From RPQJ01 sp963726665 (GTDB taxonomy: Bacteria > Pseudomonadota > Gammaproteobacteria > Steroidobacterales > Steroidobacteraceae): DNA of 64,000 nucleotides. Location: NCBI GenBank assembly GCA_963726665.1, contig CAVSDW010000011.1, positions 124,001 through 188,000 of the forward strand. Reading direction: 5' to 3'. Shown one piece after another: positions 16,472 through 26,913 of this stretch. The translations under genes and the position numbers were made by a program. How positions within the stretch are numbered: position 1 is the stretch's first letter; each line of letters starts with the position of its first letter. The notes beneath the pieces were generated by a model. The model saw nothing but the letters and a program-made list of their open reading frames with translations. It was not told where the DNA came from and ran no database searches.

Positions 16472-19400
16472 TTCCAGGCGCGCCAGGCCGACAGCAGCGG
16501 AAAGTAGAGACCGAGACGGATCGGCTCGGGACCGAGGTGCCGAATGAGCGCGGCGTAGCGCTCGAGCTGCGGCCGATACCGCGCCTGTTCGCTGTCGAGG
16601 AACGTGTCGAGCCCGGCGCCTTCATGGCTGCTGGTCTTGTAGTCGACGATCCAGCGAGTCCCGTGCTCGTCCACGAACGTACGGTCGATCACGACCGAGA
16701 CGATTTCCCCATCGACTCGCCCCGTCAGGGCGAGTTCGCTGTCCGCAGACACGTGCCGCGGATCGATCAGCCAGCGCCCTCGTTCGTCGTCGATCGTGCG
16801 CCGCACCGCGGCCGCGGCTCGCCGAACGGCGACCTCGCGCAGCTCCTCGGGCACGCCGAGTTCGGCGAGCTCGTCATGGTAGCGGCGCATGGTCGCCTGC
16901 TCCGACACGTGTGCCCCGTCGCCCGCGCGGGTGAGGCGCAGGAGTTCACGGTGAACGATCGTACCGACGTGACGCGCGGTCTCTGACGCCCAGTCGAATT
17001 CGAGGTTGGGTCCGGCGGGCGCGCGCGTCTTGCAGGACGTCTCGACGCGCGGCGAAGCGATCGGAGGCGCGCGCCAGGCCAGCGGCAGGCGCCGAAGCGG
17101 CGGGTCACGCTCGATGTCGGGAGTCACTTCGCCTTCAATCGCACCTGCCTCGGCGAGCCGCGACTCGAAATCCGCCTCCAGCACCGGCCACAGCATCCCG
17201 AGCGCCACGGAAGCAGTGGGCCTCACGATCGCACTACCGCTGTCGTCCCCGTCCTTGAGGGCGCAGCTTCCGAAGAGGTGCAGCCAGCGCTGCGCACGCG
17301 TCGCCGCGACGTAGAGCAGGCGACGCTTTTCCTGTGCGAGCCTTTCGGATTCCATGCCTTCGAGCCATCTGTACAGGCGATTCGGGTCTTCGCCGGCGCC
17401 CGCCACCGGGGCAACGACGAGATCGCCGCGACCCACGCCCGGGAGTCGCGCCCACTGCAGCAGCCGCCGGTCGTCGCCGCGCGAGCGCCGCTCGAGGCCC
17501 GGGACGATGACCGTGTCGAACTGCAATCCCTTCGCCTTGTGCACGGTGAGAAGCTGCACCCGGATCGACCGGTCGGCGTGCGATGGCGCATAGAGTTTCT
17601 CGAGGGCTTGCGCGAGCTGCACGAGGTCGACCTGCCCCCTTGCGCGCCGCTCCAGCAATGCGAGCTGGTCGAAATACGCCTGCGCCTCGTCGAGTTCGCG
17701 CACCGCAGCCGCTGTCGCCGGCCCGCCCAGGGCCAGCCACGCACGCTCGACGGCGTCGCGCAACCCGAAGCGGCGCAGTTCCGCTGGCGCCGCTTCGAGC
17801 ACCTGCCAGAGCCGCTCGAGCCTCGCGCGGGCCTCGGGCTCGAGTCTGCCGCGGCGCTCGGCGTCTGCCAGCACTTGCGGCAGCGTGGCGTATCGATCGT
17901 CGCCGCAGAGCGTGTGCAGCTCGACGAGCGACAGCCCGCACCATGGGGCGCGCAGCACGGCGAGCCATGCAGGGCGGTCGGCAGGGTGCGCAATGGACCG
18001 CGTGAGCGCGAGCAGGTCCAGCACGATCGACCGCCCGCCGAGCGGATCGATGTCGGTGGCCTGGAACGGCACGCCGCGACGCGCGAGCTCGGCCACGATG
18101 TCGACCAAGTGACTGCGGCTCTGCACCAGGATCGCGACGTCGGCATCGCCGTCCTCCGCCAGGCGTCGCTCGACGACATCGGCCACCATGACCGCTTCGT
18201 GGAGCCGGCTGCGCCGGAAGAGCGGGTGTACCACGACGCCGCCGACCTCCTCCGCGGCCTCCGCGCTGGTGCTCGGCGAGTGGCTCACCGCGCCCGTGAC
18301 CTCGTCGTCACGGGCCGGCAGGATCGTCTCGAAGCAATGGTTTACCCACTCGATCAGCGGGACGGTAGAGCGGAAATTCACCGCCAGCGTCAGCGGCTCG
18401 AGCCTGAGTCCTCCGAGACCCCGGTCCCTCACATCGAGGAACAGGCCAACCTCCGCATTGCGGAACCTGTAGATCGACTGCATCGGGTCGCCGACCAGGA
18501 AGAGCGTACGGCCGTCGTCGGGTTGCCATCCGACGGTGAGTTGCCCGAGCAGGTTGACCTGCGCCTCCGACGTGTCCTGGAACTCGTCGACCAGCACGTG
18601 CTGCAGCGTCGCGTCGAGCACGAGCGCAGTATCGGTGGGCTCGTCCTCGCTGCCGAGGGCCTGCAGTGCCGCCGCTGCGAATCGCGGATAATCGGCGAGG
18701 CGTCTCTCCGAAAACACGACCTCGAGTTCAGCCGTCGCGAGGCGCAGCACGACGAGTTGCGCGCGCAGCACGCGCCATTCTTCCGGCTCGTAGTGCGGCT
18801 CGGGCAGCCCGCGCACCGCGTCCAGCCGCGCCGCAAGCCCGGGTTGAGCGCCGAGTCCGGCAGCCGCTTCCTGCGCGCGCCGCTTGAGCGGTGCGCCCTG
18901 CTTGCCAGGCTGGAAGCCGACCCTGTAATCGAAGCTCTTGCGGGCCGTGCCGGCATTCGTGAGCAGCAGGGTCGCGAGCCCGTGCCAGGCGGCCGCGTCG
19001 CCGCACGTGCCGAGCGGCAGGACATCGCGATCGAGCCATGCCGCGATGGGCGAATCGATCCCGTCCGCCCGGAGAGACGCCGCGGCTTCTCGCGCCAGGG
19101 CCGCGGCTTCCTCGAGCAGGTCGCGCGGAAATTCGCCGGCGAGCGCGGCGAGGTGGGTCTCGATCAGTTCGGCCCGCGACGCTTCGAGCCTGGCTCGAAG
19201 CCTGGCGTCGTCGGCCTCGTCGCCGGTGACCTCGGGAAGGATCGGACCCCACGCGTCGCGTCGCGCAAGCATCTCGATCACGAGGTCGACGAAGCGCGGC
19301 ACGCGATTGTCCAGGTGGCCGAGCAGGATCGCGACCGCTCTTGCATGCAGGCCATCTCCGCTCGGCAGGTGCTCCAGCAGCCGCTCGGCAGCGTTGCGAT

Positions 19401-19854
19401 ACAGTTCTCGCGCGTCCTCCTCGACCGCGAGATCCGCCCCGAGTCCGGACAGCACGGGCAACCGCCGCGCAAGTCCGAAATTGAGCGAGTCGATCGTCTG
19501 GATTCGCAGGCGGGTCGGATTGCCCAGCAGGTCCCAGCCGAGCTGCCGATCGACGGCAAGCGCCGCGCCGGCAAGCTCGAGCGTCCGCGGATGCGGCGGG
19601 TCGGCGAGCGACGGCGATCCAGCCGCCGCGCGCAGCGCCTTGAGGATGCGGTCGCGCATCTCCGCTGCGGCCTTGCGCGTGAAGGTGATCGCAAGCACCG
19701 ACTCCGGCGACCGGACGGTGGCGAGCAGTGCGAGGAAGCGGCGTATCAGGAGCTCCGTCTTGCCCGACCCCGCCGGTGCCTGGACGATGAAGCTGCGCGC
19801 GACGTCGAGCGCCTGCTCGCGGGCCAGTTCATCGGAGCGGCGCAGGTCACTCAT
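16468..19854 (-). CDS. AddA-like UvrD-family helicase/exonuclease
   Basis: 1128 residues. A superfamily 1A helicase with C-terminal RecB-type nuclease. Seen: Walker A APAGSGKT (26-33), VLVDEFQDTS (motif II), GDPMQSIYRFR (motif III), VHKAKGLQFD (motif V), and near the C-terminus the nuclease motif IVDYKTSS followed by QLERYA. This is the AddA/RecB architecture for double-strand break end processing. The ATG at 19854 overlaps the stop of the AddB-like gene by 8 bases, so the two are a coupled pair. It is not RecBCD: no recC or recD is nearby. Confidence 0.9.
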   Translation of the reverse strand: MSDLRRSDELAREQALDVARSFIVQAPAGSGKTELLIRRFLALLATVRSPESVLAITFTRKAAAEMRDRILKALRAAAGSPSLADPPHPRTLELAGAALAVDRQLGWDLLGNPTRLRIQTIDSLNFGLARRLPVLSGLGADLAVEEDARELYRNAAERLLEHLPSGDGLHARAVAILLGHLDNRVPRFVDLVIEMLARRDAWGPILPEVTGDEADDARLRARLEASRAELIETHLAALAGEFPRDLLEEAAALAREAAASLRADGIDSPIAAWLDRDVLPLGTCGDAAAWHGLATLLLTNAGTARKSFDYRVGFQPGKQGAPLKRRAQEAAAGLGAQPGLAARLDAVRGLPEPHYEPEEWRVLRAQLVVLRLATAELEVVFSERRLADYPRFAAAALQALGSEDEPTDTALVLDATLQHVLVDEFQDTSEAQVNLLGQLTVGWQPDDGRTLFLVGDPMQSIYRFRNAEVGLFLDVRDRGLGGLRLEPLTLAVNFRSTVPLIEWVNHCFETILPARDDEVTGAVSHSPSTSAEAAEEVGGVVVHPLFRRSRLHEAVMVADVVERRLAEDGDADVAILVQSRSHLVDIVAELARRGVPFQATDIDPLGGRSIVLDLLALTRSIAHPADRPAWLAVLRAPWCGLSLVELHTLCGDDRYATLPQVLADAERRGRLEPEARARLERLWQVLEAAPAELRRFGLRDAVERAWLALGGPATAAAVRELDEAQAYFDQLALLERRARGQVDLVQLAQALEKLYAPSHADRSIRVQLLTVHKAKGLQFDTVIVPGLERRSRGDDRRLLQWARLPGVGRGDLVVAPVAGAGEDPNRLYRWLEGMESERLAQEKRRLLYVAATRAQRWLHLFGSCALKDGDDSGSAIVRPTASVALGMLWPVLEADFESRLAEAGAIEGEVTPDIERDPPLRRLPLAWRAPPIASPRVETSCKTRAPAGPNLEFDWASETARHVGTIVHRELLRLTRAGDGAHVSEQATMRRYHDELAELGVPEELREVAVRRAAAAVRRTIDDERGRWLIDPRHVSADSELALTGRVDGEIVSVVIDRTFVDEHGTRWIVDYKTSSHEGAGLDTFLDSEQARYRPQLERYAALIRHLGPEPIRLGLYFPLLSAWRAWN

Positions 19855-22490
19855 CGCTCGACTCCGCGTCCTCGGCCCGCAGCCGTGTTTCACCGATGCG
19901 GCACAGAATACCGAGTCCGCAGTAGCGACAGGCACGCACCGGGTCCGGCGCGAGGCGCGCATCGCCCGCCGCATGTTCGATTGCGAGCGCAGTCAGTCGG
20001 CGGCGCCACGCGTGCTGCAGTTCGTCCCACGACGCATGCTCGGCCGGCCAGCCGCGGCCCTCGGGATTCACCAGTCCCGGGAAGGTCGTCGAATCTCGCG
20101 CAATTCCGCGATAGCCGGTGTCTCCAGTGCGAACATGCCCGAACACGACGGCGGATACCCGCGCGGCCCCGACGGCTTCCGCGTAAAGAGGCAACTGGGG
20201 AAGCCGCGGTCGCTCGCCAGACCATGAGTCGGGATCCGCATCGGCGCCCGTCTTGTAGTCGATGACGGCGAGGCTGCCATCCTCCAGCCGGTCGACACGA
20301 TCGACTCGCAGGTCCAGGGCTCAGGCCACCGATGTCGATCGCATGGCCCTGCTCCACCGACTCGATGGAGAACGGCGGCCGCTCGAGATCCTTCGCAAGC
20401 AATTCCTGAACGCGCGCGTGCAGCCAGTCGGCCTCGATGTCGAGCAGGTGGCGCATGAATCCCGCGGCCGACTGCCGGGCCGGCGCCGACTCGACGTCGA
20501 TGGCACCCTGGATCGCCGTGCGCAGGTCGTCCGGCGTGAGGCCGCGCAGTGCCTGCTGCGTGCCGATCTCGCGCCAGAGACGCGCCATTACCGCGTGGAC
20601 GAGTTCACCGCGGTCCGACGCCGCGACACCGAGTTCGGAATCCTCGAGCGGTCGCGCGCCCAGCCTGAACTCGGCCTGGGCACGAAACGGGCACGCTGAC
20701 TGAATCTCGAGCAGCCTCGCGCCGCCGCCCGACGTCTCATCTGTCGCGACGGCCGGCATTGAACCGTCCGTCAGCCGCTCGAGTTCGGGGCGCGCGGCAA
20801 ATATGGCGGCTGCCGGGATCGGCGCGGTCCAGCGATCCGGCGGATCGCCACACGGGACGTCGGCGATGAGCGCGCTCGGAAGCAGCGGCGCCTCCCCCTC
20901 GAACCGGGGGACACTCAGCACGACGTCCTCTGCACTGCCGCACAATCGGGCCAGCACCCGCCTGGCCTCCGCGACCGCGATCTCGGCTGTAGCACCCGGC
21001 AGGTTCTGCTTCGTCTGCCACTCGCGCGGCAGGAATGGGTCCGGCGAGGCGGGCGACGGCCAGCGCGCCGTGTCGAGCCCGCAGACCCACAGCGCGTCGA
21101 AGCTCATCCCCGCGCAGGTCTGCGGGTCGATGACGGTGAGTCCCGTCCGCAGTTCCTGGGGCTCGAACAGCACGCCGTCGGCCTGGTCGCGCAGCAGGGC
21201 GGCGGCCTCCGCGGTGGAGATCACTCCCGTGCAGTCGTCGATCGCGCCGGTCTCGGCCAGCAACTCGTCCCAGCGCTGCCGTGACTGGTATTCGTTGCCG
21301 TCGAGCCCGGCACCTGGCCAGCCCGTGGCGTCGAGCAACCGGAACCAGAGCTGCGACCAGCGGCTCGGCAGTGCTTTCCGCGGCCAGTGCTCGACGAGCG
21401 CCAGCCCTGCCCGCAGCGCTCGCGCGAACCCGGGACAATTTCCGGCTCCCGCGAGACTCGCGAGACGCGCGAGCCCGAGATCCGGACCCTCATTGCGGCG
21501 GATGCGCGAATCGAGGCGCGCGCGCATGTCCGCCTCTCCGGGACCTGCGACGAACGGGTTGCGCAACAGCCGGCCAGCGGCGGCAAGATCCGCGCCTCTC
21601 GAAAATGCGTCGATGATCTCGAGCGCCGCGGCCACGACCGGCTGTGCGGACAGCGCGCGCGCCGCCGCGAGTTCGAAGCCCAGTGACTCGGGCGCGGGAC
21701 CGCGCGCCAGCGTGGCCGCGGGCACCAGGACGCGCTCGATGGACCTGCGCGCCTCGTCGCGCCAGGTGCGCAGGTCCGGCACGACGATCGCGAGCCGGGC
21801 CTGTGGATCACGGTCGAGGCGCGCGGCGGCCCAGCGTGCGGCCGCGTCGAATTCGCCCATGCGGTCCTGGCACTCGACACGCGTGACGATGCCGCGGCGA
21901 GCAGCCGGCGCGCGGTGGGTCACGGCGACTCCGGACTTCTCGAGGCGCGCGAGCAGCGAGGCCTGCGCAGGCGCGAGCGCGTCGAAGCCGGTGAGTTCGA
22001 TGCGAGTCCCGGCAGGCGCCGTGCCAAGCAAGGCCGTGGCGAGCGACTCGTCCACCCAGTCGTTGGCGCGCATCCAGTCCGTGAACTCGAGCGCCCAGCG
22101 GGCGAATGCAACCGATTCCGGGCGGCCCTCCGAACCGAGCGCATGCGCCGGGATCTCATGGGCATGCATTCGGCGCCATGACTCGTGGGCCGTACGGCCG
22201 AGCCGGCCGGGCGAGACGAGGCTCGCGGTCTCGGGATCCCGCAGCACGATCCGCTCCCAGACCAACCGGGCGGCCCCTTCGGTCAGCCAGCGGCCGGCCA
22301 GGCGTCCCGCCTGCCGCCCCTCCGTATACAGCCGCTCCACCAGTCCGGACCAGGTGAGGACGTCGGGCGTCCGCCAGACCTCGAGGCCCTGCCGCAGACA
22401 CGCCTCGTCATGGCGGTCCTTGAGCCAGTGTGCAAGACGCCTCGTCGGCGTGACCGTCGTCACTCCCGGTCGCAGGCTGTCATTGTCCAC
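19847..22490 (-). pseudogene. AddB-like PD-(D/E)XK nuclease gene, frameshifted
   Basis: A long frame from a GTG at 22490 encodes the N-terminal inactivated-helicase-like part and the first iron-sulfur Cys (SACPFRAQ). At about 20317-20319 (a GGG run on the plus strand) the frame breaks. Homology resumes in the neighbouring frame with DLRVDRVDRL, the nuclease motif AVIDYKTG, QLPLYA, and the remaining three cysteines in CRYCGLGILC, and ends at 19847. One extra base in the run explains it. All catalytic residues survive, so this is either a recent mutation or a sequence error. The family resembles the proteobacterial 'probable DNA repair protein' (TIGR03623) paired with AddA-like helicases. Confidence 0.82.
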
Positions 22491-22507
22491 GTTGTTATTT
22501 GTATATC

Positions 22508-22523
22508 AGATACTTACGTATCT
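22508..22523. promoter_or_regulatory. Palindrome in AT-rich promoter region of the AddB-like gene
   Basis: AGATAC-TTAC-GTATCT is a perfect 6-base inverted repeat in the only clearly AT-rich spot for several kilobases, 18 bases upstream of the GTG start. On the minus strand a weak -35 (TTAAGA) and -10 (GATATA) could bracket it, which would make it an operator; promoter assignment is tentative. Confidence 0.4.
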
Positions 22524-22526
22524 TTC

Positions 22527-23822
22527 TTAACTTATATTCAGCGCTTGGCGGACAGCCTCGACCACCCGGAGCGCGGGGTTCGGCCGGCTCGCCGGCTGCT
22601 CACCCACGGCGTAGTTCTCGAGGAGTTCCTCCATTCGCCCGAAGACGTCCGCGATCACCTGCGGCTCCGGCAGGTTGGTCACCCTGAAGTGATTCCGGTA
22701 CGGAACGTTGAAACTCACGCCAGGCGCCACGAGCACGTGCTTGTGTTCGAGCAGGTCCAGCGCGAACTGCTGGTCATCGAACGCCGGCAGGGTCTCCGCC
22801 TGAACGCCCACGAATGCGTACAGCGCACCCATCGGCGGCGTCAGGTACAGGAAGCGGCTGCGCCCGACGGCGTCCACGATCGCCTTGCGGGACTCGTGCA
22901 GGCGCCCGCCCGGCCCCACGAGCTCGTGGATGCTCTGGTAACCGCCGAGCGCCGTCTGCACGGCCCATTGGCCGGGTACGTTGCTGCACAGTCGCAACGA
23001 GGACAGGAGTTCCAGCCCTGACAGGTACTCGCGCGAGTGCTCGACGTCACCGGAGAACACTGCCCAGCCCACCCGGTAACCACACGCCCGGTACACTTTC
23101 GAGAGGCCGCTCAGCGTGCCGCACAGCGTGTGCTGCACCAGCGTCGCCATGGGCACGAACTCGGCGCCGTCGTAGGTCATCTGGTCGTAGATCTCGTCGG
23201 CAAGCACCACGAGGTGGTGTTTCTCCGCGATCCGCGCAATGGCCTCGAGCACCGAGCGCGGATACACGGCACCGGTGGGATTGTTGGGATTGATGACGAC
23301 GATGGCGCGCGTGCGCTTCGTGATCAGCGACTCGATTTCCTCCGGATCCGGAACGAATCCCCGCTCGGGCCGGCATGGGTAATGAACGGCGCGCCCGCGG
23401 TTCAGGTTCACGGCCGCGGTCCACAGCGGATAGTCCGGGCTCGGCACCAGCACCTCCTCGTCTGCGGCGAGCAGCGCACGCAGGGTGAGGTCGATGAGTT
23501 CGCTCACGCCGTTGCCGATGAAGACGTCGTCGGCGGTGACGCCGCGCACGCCCCGCTCCTGCTGCTGCATGACCACGGCCTCGCGGGCCGGGAAGATGCC
23601 CTTCTGGTGGCAGTAGCCCTCGGCAGAGCGCAGGTTCTCGATCATGGCGAGACGCATGGTCTCCGGCGTCCGGAACCCGAAGGCACCCGGATTGCCGATG
23701 TTCAGCGAGACGATGTCGTAGCCCAGGCGCTCCATTTCGTGGGCGCGCCGGGCCAGGCGGCCACGGATCTCGTAGCGCACGTTGGCCAGGCCCGGGCTCG
23801 GGCGGATGGTGCGGATCGGCAT
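22527..23822 (-). CDS. alaA: Alanine-synthesising aminotransferase AlaA
   Basis: 431 residues, class I PLP aminotransferase. AlaA makes alanine from pyruvate and glutamate. PLP Lys lies in SGLSKVYRACGYRVGW, matching the AlaA signature; NPNNPTGAVY and ADEIYDQM are also present. The ATG at 23822 is preceded by AGAAGGG at proper spacing; an in-frame start 10 codons earlier lacks such a site. It faces no obvious partner and is probably monocistronic. Confidence 0.88.
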   Translation of the reverse strand: MPIRTIRPSPGLANVRYEIRGRLARRAHEMERLGYDIVSLNIGNPGAFGFRTPETMRLAMIENLRSAEGYCHQKGIFPAREAVVMQQQERGVRGVTADDVFIGNGVSELIDLTLRALLAADEEVLVPSPDYPLWTAAVNLNRGRAVHYPCRPERGFVPDPEEIESLITKRTRAIVVINPNNPTGAVYPRSVLEAIARIAEKHHLVVLADEIYDQMTYDGAEFVPMATLVQHTLCGTLSGLSKVYRACGYRVGWAVFSGDVEHSREYLSGLELLSSLRLCSNVPGQWAVQTALGGYQSIHELVGPGGRLHESRKAIVDAVGRSRFLYLTPPMGALYAFVGVQAETLPAFDDQQFALDLLEHKHVLVAPGVSFNVPYRNHFRVTNLPEPQVIADVFGRMEELLENYAVGEQPASRPNPALRVVEAVRQALNIS

Positions 23823-23889
23823 GGGCGAACCCTTCTGTTTGCGGTGCGTCAATTATGGCTCGCCGCGGCCGGGCTGCACAGGACGGGCT

Positions 23890-25116
23890 TCACGCGACGA
23901 TGCCGCGCTCCCGCAGGCCCGCCAGCGTTTCCGCGTCCATGCCGAGGCGCTGGCCGAGGACCTCGTCGGTGTCCGCCCCGAGCCGCGGCGGCGCGCGTTC
24001 GTATTCGATGGGCGTCCGGGAAAACCGCAGCGGATTGCGCACACCCGGAGCCGACCCAGCCGTCGGGTGCGGAAGATCCACCCGTAACCCGCGGTGGCGA
24101 ACCTGCGGCTCGGCGAATACCTGCGCCAGGTCGTTGATCGCGCCACAGGGCACCTGCGCCGCCTTGAGCGCCGTGAGCCACTCGGCGCACGAGCGGGTGC
24201 AGAGCACGCGCTCGATCAATGGCACCAGTTCCCTCCGGTTCGCCACGCGGGCGCTGTTGGTCGCGTAGCGCGGGTCGGTGGCCAGCGCCGCGTCACCGAT
24301 CGCCGCGCAGAAGCGCGCGAACTGGGCATCGTTTCCGACCGCCAGCATGAAATGGCCGTCGGAGGTCGCAAACGCCTGGTACGGCACGATGTTCGGGTGT
24401 GCCGTACCGCGCCGCTGCGGCGGCGTCCCGGTGGCCAGGTAGTTCAGGTTCTGGTTCGCGAGCCACGCGACCTGCGTATCGAGGAGCGACAGGTCGATGT
24501 ATTGCCCCCGTCCCGACGCGTGGCGCTCGTGCAGTGCCGCCAGCACGCCCGCAACGGCGTACATCCCGCACATGAGGTCGGCCACGGCGACGCCGACCTT
24601 CTGCGGACCGGCGCCCGGCTCGCCGTCCGGCACGCCGGTGATGCTCATGAGCCCGCCCAGCCCCTGGATCATCGCGTCGTAGCCAGGCTCGGCGGCGTCC
24701 GGTCCGTCCTGCCCGAAGGCTGAAATCGACACATATACGAGGCGCGTATTCAGCGGCGCGAGGTCCGCGTACGCGAGGCCATAACGGGCCAGCGCGCCCA
24801 CCTTGAAATTCTCGACCAGCACGTCGGCCTGCGCCGCGAGCCGTCGCACCAGCGCCTGGCCTTCAGGCCGTGCCAGGTCGATCGCGACCGATTTCTTCCC
24901 GCGATTGGCGGACAGGTAGTACGCGGACTCCGTCGTCTCGCGGCCCTCGGCATCGCGAAGATAGGGCGGGCCCCACGATCGCGTGTCGTCACCGCCCCGG
25001 GGGTGTTCGACCTTGATGACCTCGGCGCCGAAGTCGGCCAGCGCCTGCGTCGCCCAGGGCCCCGCCAGGATGCGGCTCAGGTCGAGTACGACTATTCCGG
25101 CGAGCGGGCCAGCCAT
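23890..25116 (-). CDS. CaiB/BaiF class III CoA-transferase
   Basis: 408 residues. The family moves CoA between carboxylic acids through a glutamyl/aspartyl anhydride. The N-terminal LDLSRILAGPWATQ and KVEHPRGGDDTR motifs, the FGQDGP segment and the catalytic Asp in VADLMCGMYA are all typical. The closest functional types have glutarate or related dicarboxylates as acceptors, but substrate cannot be assigned. It directly follows the transporter-like gene (no gap). Confidence 0.83.
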   Translation of the reverse strand: MAGPLAGIVVLDLSRILAGPWATQALADFGAEVIKVEHPRGGDDTRSWGPPYLRDAEGRETTESAYYLSANRGKKSVAIDLARPEGQALVRRLAAQADVLVENFKVGALARYGLAYADLAPLNTRLVYVSISAFGQDGPDAAEPGYDAMIQGLGGLMSITGVPDGEPGAGPQKVGVAVADLMCGMYAVAGVLAALHERHASGRGQYIDLSLLDTQVAWLANQNLNYLATGTPPQRRGTAHPNIVPYQAFATSDGHFMLAVGNDAQFARFCAAIGDAALATDPRYATNSARVANRRELVPLIERVLCTRSCAEWLTALKAAQVPCGAINDLAQVFAEPQVRHRGLRVDLPHPTAGSAPGVRNPLRFSRTPIEYERAPPRLGADTDEVLGQRLGMDAETLAGLRERGIVA

Positions 25117-25833
25117 TCACAGGCCCAGGAGCACGATGCCCAGGCCGCAGAGTGAAAGGGCCGCTCCGGCGAGCGCGTGAGAATATCGCTCCGCCGACTC
25201 GAGCGGCAGGCGCTCGAGGCCCTTCAGCGCGAGCATGACGACCGCAAGCATCGTCGCGATCGTCACGGCGCCGAAGGCCAGCACGACGACGACGAGCCCC
25301 AACGCACTGTGCTTCGAAGCCGGGTACATCACGAGTGGAATCAGCGGCTCGCATGGACCGAGCACGAAAATCACGAACAGCGCCCAGGGCGTGATGCTCT
25401 TCGCGTGCGCGGGATCCACGTGCGGGTGCAGGTGGGCGCTTTCGTGCCCGTGCTCGTGTCGATGCAGCGTGCCGTCCGCGTGTGCGTGCTCGTGCGTGTG
25501 CGGCCTGGAACGCCACGCCTTCTTGAGGCCCCACGCCATGTACGCGAGGCCGAACCCGGTGAGCAGCCACGCAGCCACGTCGCCCCGGAAGCTCTCGAAC
25601 CACTGCAGGCGCGAGACGGAAATCCCGATCCCGATGCCCACCAGCCCGATGACGACCGACCCGAGCACGTGCCCCAGGCCACAGAGCGCCGTGATCCACA
25701 GCGTCCGCCTCTCGGTCCAGCCCCGGGCGGCGGACATGGCCACGAAAGGCAGGTAATGGTCCGGCCCAAGCAGCGTGTGGATGAAGCCGATCGACGCGGC
25801 CGTCAGGATCAGCAGTCCGAGGTCGATGCTCAT
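25117..25833 (-). CDS. UreH/NreB-like membrane transporter with His-rich loop
   Basis: 238 residues, about six hydrophobic segments. The first helix carries HTLLGPDHYLPF, resembling the metal-binding HX(4-5)DH motif of nickel/cobalt and UreH-type transporters. Between the helices a loop at roughly 112-146 is packed with His (for example HTHEHAHADGTLHRHEHGH), suggesting transition-metal binding. Direction of transport and metal are not known. It follows the ABC importer genes by 87 bases and abuts the CoA-transferase. Confidence 0.72.
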   Translation of the reverse strand: MSIDLGLLILTAASIGFIHTLLGPDHYLPFVAMSAARGWTERRTLWITALCGLGHVLGSVVIGLVGIGIGISVSRLQWFESFRGDVAAWLLTGFGLAYMAWGLKKAWRSRPHTHEHAHADGTLHRHEHGHESAHLHPHVDPAHAKSITPWALFVIFVLGPCEPLIPLVMYPASKHSALGLVVVVLAFGAVTIATMLAVVMLALKGLERLPLESAERYSHALAGAALSLCGLGIVLLGL

Positions 25834-25920
25834 GTTCGCCCGGAGTCCAGGTCACTACAGGTCGGGCAAGGTAATCACACGCGCAGCGGCCCGACAAGGC
25901 GGGCAAAGACCTAGTCTCAT

Positions 25921-26913
25921 TCAGGGGACCGAAACCAGCTCCCGCCAGCGATGGCAGGCGACCGCGCCGCCCTCGCCCGACGCCTCGAGCCCTGGCGACC
26001 GGCTGAAACAGTCGTCGACCGCGTGAGGGCACCGGGGCGCGAAACCGCACCCGGTCGACGGCCTGGAAAGTGACAACCCCTCCTCCGCCAGTGCGGCCGT
26101 CGCACTGCGCGAGGCGACGCGAGGGTCCGGCTCGGGAACGGCGGCCAGCAGTGCGCGCGTGTACGGGTGTCGCGGCGCGGCGAACAGCGCATCCCGCGCC
26201 GCGCGTTCGACGACACGGCCGAGGTAGAGCACGACGACCTCGTCGCAGAGGTGCCGGACCACCGCGAGATTGTGGCTGATGAAGAGCAGCCCGATGCCCT
26301 GCCGCCGCGAGAGATCCGCGAGCAGGTTGACGACCTGCGCCTGCACCGACACGTCGAGCGCGCTCACCGCCTCGTCGCAGATGAGGAGCCGCGGACGCAC
26401 GACCGTCGCCCTCGCGATCGCGACCCGCTGGCACTGGCCGCCGGAGAGTTCGTGCGGATAACGCGACGCCAGGCCGGGATCCAGGCCGACCAGCTCGAAC
26501 GCGGCCGCGACCCGCGACCGCACTGCCGTCGCGCCGGTCACACCTTCGAGCGCGTCGAGCGCCTCGGCCACGCTGGCACCGGCGGTCATGCGCGGGTCGA
26601 GGCTGCCGAATGGGTCCTGGAACACGACCTGCAGCTCGCGTCGCATCTGCCGCATGCGCGCGCGGTCGGATGGCTCGACGGTCCACCCGCGCCAGCGCAC
26701 TTCGCCGGCGCTCGGCGCCACCAGGCCCAGCACGACGCGGGCGAGCGTGGACTTTCCGCATCCCGATTCGCCCACGACACCGAGCGACCGGCCTTCGCCC
26801 AGCTCGAGGTCCACGCCGCCGAGTGCATGCACCGAATCGCGCTGCGAACGCAGCAAACCGCTGCCCGCGTAATCGACGTGGAGCCCGCGGATTTCGAGCA
26901 TGGGCGCACTCAT
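25921..26913 (-). CDS. Opp/Dpp-type ABC transporter ATP-binding protein (OppF-like)
   Basis: 330 residues. Walker A GESGCGKST, signature LSGGQ, Walker B LLICDEAVSALD, and the C-terminal oligopeptide/dipeptide extension with CGFAPRCPHA. It energises uptake of peptides or nickel chelates with the OppD-like partner. The ATG at 26913 overlaps the previous gene's stop (ATGA), which fixes the start. Walker B ends EAVSALD rather than EPTSALD, a conservative change common in this family. Confidence 0.88.
   Translation of the reverse strand: MSAPMLEIRGLHVDYAGSGLLRSQRDSVHALGGVDLELGEGRSLGVVGESGCGKSTLARVVLGLVAPSAGEVRWRGWTVEPSDRARMRQMRRELQVVFQDPFGSLDPRMTAGASVAEALDALEGVTGATAVRSRVAAAFELVGLDPGLASRYPHELSGGQCQRVAIARATVVRPRLLICDEAVSALDVSVQAQVVNLLADLSRRQGIGLLFISHNLAVVRHLCDEVVVLYLGRVVERAARDALFAAPRHPYTRALLAAVPEPDPRVASRSATAALAEEGLSLSRPSTGCGFAPRCPHAVDDCFSRSPGLEASGEGGAVACHRWRELVSVP

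Noticed and set aside
17278..20265. A 995-codon open frame antisense to the AddA-like gene
   Set aside because: GC-rich DNA gives long frames opposite real genes; the translation has no family motif, while the opposite strand has all helicase motifs.
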